DNA of 38,413 nucleotides from Flavobacteriales bacterium (GTDB lineage Bacteria; Bacteroidota; Bacteroidia; Flavobacteriales_D; Crocinitomicaceae), in contig VEQH01000030.1 of assembly GCA_018883325.1 (NCBI GenBank), positions 1 to 38,413 of the forward strand. Reading direction: 5' to 3'. The stretch's first letter is position 1. Every line of letters starts with the position of its first letter. The position numbers and the translations under genes are program-made. Below the pieces are notes generated by a model that was given only the letters and a program-made list of their open reading frames with translations, ran no database searches and had not been told where the DNA came from. Shown here one piece after another: positions 34,014 through 38,413 of this stretch.

Positions 34014-35252
34014 TCATGGATATACCAATAACCAATGTTCAAATAAATTAGGTTTTTCTTTGTATTTAGTTTTCAGGTATTTCACTGATGCCATTTTATA
34101 CAAATCTTTTTCCCATTTTACCCATTTGAGTAGTCGTGCGTTGAGTTGATTCCAAACAATGCGCATGTCATCTTTCCAAAAATGGTGGTAATAATTGATT
34201 ATTCCACGGATTACTGGGTTGATTTCTTTGGCAATTTGTTCCAAAGGTCGTCTGCGTTTGTGTAGGTTCATTTCTTTGAACTTTTGCATGATGTTCGTTT
34301 TCGCCTTCTGACTTACACAGATACTTGGAATGGATTTAACTTTCCCAGTTCCTTTTGTTTTGTATGCTCTTGGACGTATTGTAAAGCCTAAAAAGTCAAA
34401 TCCTTTGGGGTATTTCACTTGGGAATATCCTCTAAGGTTGACGATTTTACTCTTCTCTGCTTGCAATTCTAATTTACACGATTCCATGCGTTCCTTAATT
34501 TGGCGCAACATGAACTTCGCTTGATTTTCCGTTTTACAATGCACCACAATGTCGTCCGCATACCTTTCAAATGGTTTTTCGGGATGCTTTTTATCCATCC
34601 ATTTGTCGAAAACTACGTGTAAAAATAGGTTTGCTAAAAGTGGACTTATTACACCGCCTTGCGGAGTTCCTGAAAGTGATGGTTTAAAATTTCCATCTTT
34701 CTGAACAACACCTGCTTTCAACCACCTTTCCACGTACATCAAAACCCACTTATCTGAACAATAGTGCTTTAGGGCTTTCATCATCAGTTCATGGTCGATG
34801 TTATCAAAAAAACCTTTGATGTCTAAGTCTATTGCAAAATCGTGATTGAATGAGTTTGCGTTGGCTTGTTCAACGGCTTGATGACAACTCCGATTGGGAC
34901 GATACCCAAATGAACTGTTGTGAAATTGAGGCTCTAAAATTCGTTCCAAGTGTTTTCGCACTACTTGTTGTGCTATTCGGTCTAAAATTGTTGGAATACC
35001 GAGTAATCGTTCTCCACCTCCTTTTTTGGGAATAGCAACTTGTTTGACGGCATTGGGAAAATAGCTTCCTGAACTAAGGCGATTCCATAGCATGTAGAGT
35101 TCTTTACTTGCATTCTTTTGCAAATATTCCCAACTCATTCCATCTATTCCACCACTTCCAGCATTGGATTTTACTTCCTTGTATGCCTGCCAAACCATTA
35201 CTCTGGTTATTGGTTGTGATTTTGTTTCATAGTAATCACCGCGAAGCAGCAC
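34014..35252 (-). CDS. ltrA: Group II intron reverse transcriptase/maturase
   Basis: 412 residues from a GTG at 35252; the frame is closed by TGA four codons upstream, so this is the earliest possible start apart from minor shifts. RT motifs are GIDGMSWEYL, KKGGGERLLGIPT, IDLDIKGFFDNID (D142, D144), GTPQGGVISPLLANLFL (195-211) and YADD (231-234). The maturase X domain includes IRGIINYYHHFWKDD. No HNH endonuclease domain follows, as is normal for class C intron proteins. It aids splicing and reverse transcription of the intron. Diverse ribozyme sequence flanks it on both sides. Confidence 0.95.
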   Translation of the reverse strand: MLLRGDYYETKSQPITRVMVWQAYKEVKSNAGSGGIDGMSWEYLQKNASKELYMLWNRLSSGSYFPNAVKQVAIPKKGGGERLLGIPTILDRIAQQVVRKHLERILEPQFHNSSFGYRPNRSCHQAVEQANANSFNHDFAIDLDIKGFFDNIDHELMMKALKHYCSDKWVLMYVERWLKAGVVQKDGNFKPSLSGTPQGGVISPLLANLFLHVVFDKWMDKKHPEKPFERYADDIVVHCKTENQAKFMLRQIKERMESCKLELQAEKSKIVNLRGYSQVKYPKGFDFLGFTIRPRAYKTKGTGKVKSIPSICVSQKAKTNIMQKFKEMNLHKRRRPLEQIAKEINPVIRGIINYYHHFWKDDMRIVWNQLNARLLKWVKWEKDLYKMASVKYLKTKYKEKPNLFEHWLLVYP

Positions 35253-35795
35253 CGAAGGTAATCATTCCTTTTACGGTTGTAAATTCGTTTGAAACTTAAC
35301 ATGCTTAGCCCTTCGCTCCATGTTCATTACAAACACTTCAACACTACTACGACTAAGTCTGCCCCCTATTTCTCAAGCACTTCCTTTCTTGTCTGCTTCC
35401 CCCATCAGATGACGGGTTTTACAGAACGATATAGAGTTCACTTGTTCCTTAAAACAGCCTATGTATGCGTCTTGCCCACTTAACCCCGGATGCCGTGTGT
35501 CCAGTAATCAGGTAACTGACACACTCTTATCATAAGTACAAACGTAGCTACCTATTTTTGACATCATCTATTGCTCTTACGAGGCTTCATCGTTGGGTTC
35601 ACTTTCGTTCAACTCACATACACTCACCTACAGAAGTCATTGCTTCCGTTTTTCTTTGTCGCTCACCACAAGATAGTTTCCTAAACATGCAACACAAAGT
35701 GGTTTGGTAACTATTCCTGAAAATCGTCACCGAGAGACCTACTCTCATCTGCTTTAAAGCACCAATCAGCCAACTGCTGATTGTTCAAGTCACAC

Positions 35796-35922
35796 ACGTT
35801 TTGCAGCTACCCGAAGGTGGCGATTTCGAAGCACTTCACTGTCAACCAAGTAGAAACTTTGATAGAAGCACAATGCTTGATTTAACCACTGAACCGCCAC
35901 TTTTGGGTAGGTGCTGTTATGT
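35796..35922 (+). repeat. attC-like site between cassettes, interrupted by the intron
   Basis: GCAGCTACCCGAAGGTGGCG (35803-35822) and CGCCACTTTTGGGTAGGTGC (35895-35914) are inverted with 17 of 20 matches, enclosing about 72 bases. On the right is GTTATGT (35916-35922), close to the GTTRRRY core. On the left the core CGCTAAC is split: CGCTA ends at 33904 and AC resumes at 35796, with the intron between. Total restored length is about 134 bp, inside the known attC range. The hairpin directly upstream of the intron also fits class C target choice. Confidence 0.6.
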
Positions 35923-35926
35923 GGGG

Positions 35927-36856
35927 TTATTCTTTCTTAACTATGAATTCTAAATAGTCCAATAGGCTTTTTGGTGTCTCTGCATATGCTTCAAAAATGT
36001 TTAAAACCTGTTGTTGTCCTAGAGTGCTTCCGTCTCCAAATGAAAAATCTATTTTTGATGAAACTATTTTTTTCTCTGTCCTTGAGTCTTTAAGTATTTC
36101 ACGAATCATTTTAATTAAAAATTCTAATTCGTATTTTCCACGGAAAACTTTGTGCATCTCTTTATCTTGAAAGAATTCCATTTTTTTCTCAATTTCGGTG
36201 TAGTCAATTTCAATAGTATTTGGAAAGGTTTCTTTTATCTTTTGAAAGTCATATGATGATTTAACTTCGTCAAGACTAATGTCAATAAAGTTATTGGGAA
36301 ACTTTTCATCAAGCGTTACACCTGTCTTGCGATTTTCATTTTCTCTTTTCTCTATTAAGCAGGAATACCAACTGTTAAAAAGCAAAACTGAATTGTGAAA
36401 TTCCTTTTGTCTTTGCTCATATAAAGATGATAATTTTTCAAAATTAGTATCTGAAACTTCCGATAGATGAAATTCGTTAGTCAAAATTTCTTTAAAAACA
36501 CTTATGGAAACATACAAGTTTTCTACTGAATAACAAGGTGTTTCAAAAATTGGAGGATTTTTGTCACCAACTGGAGAATTAAAATCTCTATCAATAAAGA
36601 ACCCCAACTTATATTTTTTATACTCTTCTTTGCCCGTAATTAATGAGTAAACATCAAGTACTGATTGTTTTCCACCACACTTCACAGGATAATAATTTTC
36701 TGTAAATCTTTTTATCCTTGATACATAGTAAGCATTATCTTTCCCTTCAAAAAAGCAGAATAAATGCTCTGGATTCTTTCGTGTGGCATTAGCAAATTCG
36801 GTAAATGCGACTTGAGGCTTGTTCCTACTTTGTCTTAATTGTTCTGCATACGTCAT
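35927..36856 (-). CDS. ariB: AriB-like DUF4435 TOPRIM protein (PARIS effector)
   Basis: 309 residues. DUF4435 hallmarks are present in order: LFCFFEGKDNAYYVSRI (E37), KCGGKQSVLDVYSLI, GFFIDRDFN (D89, D91), and CYSVENLYVS (E112, N113). These form a TOPRIM active site. In PARIS, AriB is the effector nuclease released from the AriA complex when phage anti-restriction proteins are sensed, reported to attack host tRNA. It overlaps the ATPase gene by one base (TAATG), so the two are co-translated. The last codons run into the cassette's end repeat. Assignment to PARIS rests on the pair rather than on a specific hallmark. Confidence 0.82.
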   Translation of the reverse strand: MTYAEQLRQSRNKPQVAFTEFANATRKNPEHLFCFFEGKDNAYYVSRIKRFTENYYPVKCGGKQSVLDVYSLITGKEEYKKYKLGFFIDRDFNSPVGDKNPPIFETPCYSVENLYVSISVFKEILTNEFHLSEVSDTNFEKLSSLYEQRQKEFHNSVLLFNSWYSCLIEKRENENRKTGVTLDEKFPNNFIDISLDEVKSSYDFQKIKETFPNTIEIDYTEIEKKMEFFQDKEMHKVFRGKYELEFLIKMIREILKDSRTEKKIVSSKIDFSFGDGSTLGQQQVLNIFEAYAETPKSLLDYLEFIVKKE

Positions 36857-38208
36857 TATTTCACATTTACTTTTGAAGGTTTTACGTATTCATTCATTCC
36901 CACTGCAAATGAATCTAATTCATTATCAAAAATGAAAGGTGAATGTGTGACAGCTAAAAGAAAATCACATTTATTTGAATTAAGGATATCGGGCAGAAGT
37001 TGCTTTTGCCACATCATACTTAAAGAAAGTTCTGGCTCATCAAATAAAATCAAAAACCTTTTATCAGTTTCAGATAAATAAACATTTGAAAGCATAGAGA
37101 CTATCTGTTTTTCTCCTGATGACAGATGCTTTAAGTCAATCTTGTCATTAGTGCGAGTAGATTTAATGTATATTTCAATCGCACTTTCATCATAAAAAAC
37201 GCTTTTGTTTATTAGGTATTTGTTACAAGCATCTCTAAATATTTTAACCGAATTATCTAGCTCTTTCTGTTTTTCATAAATGTCAATTAATTTTTGAAGC
37301 AGATATGCTGACAATGGATTCTTTAATTGTTTATTAGCAACTATATTCTTTACAGCGTCTTTTTGATTATCTGGCAGTAAGTTTCCTACCCTGGATAAAA
37401 TTATTTCAATATCACCTTCATTAATTTTATCTAAAATGTTTTCTGAAGGTTCAGAATCATCAATTACAACATTTAAAATGTCTTTAGTAAACTGTGCGAG
37501 TCCTTCTTTTAAGAGTTTGTCAATAGTGTTTTGAATATAATTAAATCTTCTTTTCACATCACCCATTCCAAACTGAATAAGATTGTTGTCTTGGTCAATT
37601 TTTAATTCATCTTCGTCATAACCTAAATTATATAAATCTTCTTCAACTCTTCTATAAGTAGGGAAATACAAAATTTCTAAGCCTTTAAGCTCGGTAGAAA
37701 TATCCTTTTTACATTTATCAAAATGAACATTAGAATGTTTATGTTCATTCATTTCTAATTCTTCAAATACTCTAAATACGTGATGAATTGGAAATTTTCT
37801 TCCCACTCGAGTATTAGACCTTAAATAATTGTCTTCAAGTCTATGCCAATTTTTTCTGTCTTTTAAGAATTTATTCCTTAACATTTCAAACTGAGAGAAT
37901 CCTATTTCATTTATAAGCTCCTTTACCATTGGATGCTTATACATTTTATCTACAAGTTCATCAACTTGTTTTTTTGAAATTTCAATTTTCTTGTTGTTAG
38001 AAAATGTAATTGTAAGATTCGTGAAATTATATTCGCTAAGTCTGAAAAAATTCTTAGTCAATGTAAAATAGAATAAGTTCAACACTTGAGTTTTACCTAA
38101 GCCATTTTCACCTATTAGGATTTTCACCGGGTCTTTAAACAGTATTTTAATATCATCAGTCCCGAAAAGTCCAATAATTTCGAATGATTGTATTTTTGTC
38201 TTACTCAT
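36856..38208 (-). CDS. ariA: AriA-like ABC/AAA ATPase (PARIS sensor)
   Basis: 450 residues. Walker A is GENGLGKT (33-40), the ABC signature is LSSGEKQ (362-368), Walker B is FLILFDEPELSLS (D390, E391) and the switch histidine is H422 in AVTHSPF. A long, largely helical insertion lies between, fitting an SMC/Rad50-like head as in AriA. In PARIS this protein forms the scaffold that holds AriB inactive until triggered. Length and pairing with DUF4435 fit. Similar ATPase-DUF4435 pairs might include relatives of PARIS not yet tested, so the name is likely rather than certain. Confidence 0.82.
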   Translation of the reverse strand: MSKTKIQSFEIIGLFGTDDIKILFKDPVKILIGENGLGKTQVLNLFYFTLTKNFFRLSEYNFTNLTITFSNNKKIEISKKQVDELVDKMYKHPMVKELINEIGFSQFEMLRNKFLKDRKNWHRLEDNYLRSNTRVGRKFPIHHVFRVFEELEMNEHKHSNVHFDKCKKDISTELKGLEILYFPTYRRVEEDLYNLGYDEDELKIDQDNNLIQFGMGDVKRRFNYIQNTIDKLLKEGLAQFTKDILNVVIDDSEPSENILDKINEGDIEIILSRVGNLLPDNQKDAVKNIVANKQLKNPLSAYLLQKLIDIYEKQKELDNSVKIFRDACNKYLINKSVFYDESAIEIYIKSTRTNDKIDLKHLSSGEKQIVSMLSNVYLSETDKRFLILFDEPELSLSMMWQKQLLPDILNSNKCDFLLAVTHSPFIFDNELDSFAVGMNEYVKPSKVNVK

Positions 38209-38225
38209 TTCTTATGTTTGTTTTG

Positions 38226-38233
38226 CAAATTTA
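38226..38233 (-). promoter_or_regulatory. Putative -7 box (TAAATTTG) for the ariA-ariB unit
   Basis: TAAATTTG on the minus strand fits TAnnTTTG, 17 bases before the ariA start and inside the cassette, which would let the unit carry its own promoter. No TTTG is visible at the expected -33 position. Confidence 0.4.
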
Positions 38234-38328
38234 CTTTTTTTTTCAACCACTTGTTTCTTTGGTGTACTGTCTTTTATAATCCCACATAATCCAGTCACGC
38301 AAGGGAATTTCACCCCTACGTTCTCACG

Positions 38329-38362
38329 GAACCGTGCGTGAAAGTCTCCCTTCACACGGCTC
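38329..38362 (-). ncRNA. Domain V of the second intron copy
   Basis: Same 34 nt as 33945-33978, with the AGC triad and the GGGAGAC bulge region, confirming that the catalytic 3' part of the second intron is intact. Confidence 0.85.
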
Positions 38363-38397
38363 TTCATGTTAGTAAATCGCATTGAAAGTAATTACTT

Positions 38398-38413
38398 TCA
38401 TGGATATACCAAT
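38398..38413 (-). CDS. ltrA: Reverse transcriptase of the second intron copy, 3' end only
   Basis: Only the stop codon and the final residues (VYP) lie in the window, identical to the end of the protein encoded at 34014-35252. Whether the rest is intact cannot be seen. Confidence 0.75.

Larger units (their letters stand above)
33905..35795 (-). mobile_element. Group II intron, IIC-like, complete copy of 1891 bp
   Basis: On the minus strand the intron starts GTGTGAC at 35795 and ends GACTGGAT at 33905. These ends are set by two facts: only sequence inside them is shared with the second copy at 38289, allowing for the common exon TA, and removal restores a GTTA core. Domain V is recognisable 41 bases before the 3' end, followed by a short domain VI. 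Domains I-III fill 35253-35795. The reverse transcriptase is encoded in domain IV. Compact size, lack of endonuclease and insertion beside a hairpin fit class C introns. Confidence 0.85.
35917..38288. other. Putative integron-like cassette B (PARIS-like system)
   Basis: The left edge is GTTATGTGGGGTTAT (35916-35930). The right edge, ATAATCCCACATA (38276-38288), is its reverse complement with one mismatch across the 13 bases visible, and is then cut by the second intron copy at the same point as in cassette A. The genes inside run on the minus strand. Because each end is a near-palindrome of the other, cassette polarity cannot be decided from this window alone. Confidence 0.5.
38289..38413 (-). 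mobile_element. Second copy of the group II intron, truncated by window end
   Basis: The 125 bases from 38289 are identical to 33905-34029, including domains V and VI and the last codons of the reverse transcriptase (stop at 38398). Orientation is the same as copy 1. Upstream flanks differ, so it is a separate insertion at another attC-like core (TATGTGGG on its 3' side, against TAGCGG for copy 1). Confidence 0.93.

Noticed and set aside
34014..35252. Reverse transcriptase as a retron, DGR or Abi-type RT
   Set aside because: Maturase X domain, adjacent domain V and VI and a second copy of the same ends identify a group II intron.
35108..35483. Small plus-strand frames over the intron
   Set aside because: They overlie the RT start and ribozyme domains I-III on the opposite strand; no domains.

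Overview
The window looks like the chromosome of a low-GC Bacteroidota, most likely Flavobacteriales; a Crocinitomicaceae-type bacterium is a guess. The grounds are three giant secreted proteins ending in the type B C-terminal domain of the type IX secretion system (T9SS), TAnnTTTG promoter boxes near several starts, and the gene families present. No rRNA, tRNA or CRISPR array was seen.

Region 1 (1-13.5 kb) holds a 5'-truncated M1-family metallopeptidase. It is followed by a same-strand run of three paralogous T9SS type B proteins of 1290, 1622 and 730 residues, with a small lipoprotein-like gene between the first two. They share Ig/PKD-like modules. One 531-bp module occurs once in the first protein and three times in tandem in the second. 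A strong hairpin terminator closes the run, followed by a 287-bp MITE-like element with 5-bp target duplications.

Region 2 (13.8-29.8 kb) is core metabolism and housekeeping: der and era, aspartate kinase, feoA-feoB with a 51-residue Cys-containing FeoB-associated membrane protein, corA, two DUF1573 secreted proteins, a methionine-salvage operon (mtnB-mtnD-mtnC) running into a DegT/WecE-type aminotransferase, a small membrane protein, a DUF234-type ATPase with two palindromic repeats in front of it, and uvrB followed by a DUF3817 membrane gene.

Region 3 (29.8 kb to the end) is accessory DNA: tandem repeats, an orphan Imm11-like protein, a short LMW-PTP-like protein, and two adjacent two-gene units. 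Each unit pairs an ABC/AAA15-type ATPase with a TOPRIM-like protein. The second (minus strand) closely resembles the PARIS anti-phage system (AriA + AriB/DUF4435). The first (plus strand) is a smaller, different pair. A group II intron of the compact, endonuclease-less (IIC-like) type sits between them, and a second copy, identical over the 125 bases visible, starts at the window end.

The main finding is that the two units look like integron-type gene cassettes. Each starts with a GTTA-type core whose complement recurs at its own far end, and between them lies an attC-like imperfect hairpin. The intron has split that site exactly at its core, and removing it restores a continuous attC-like sequence. 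I infer a defence-gene cassette array whose attC-like sites are targeted by a IIC-attC-like intron. No integrase is visible in the window.
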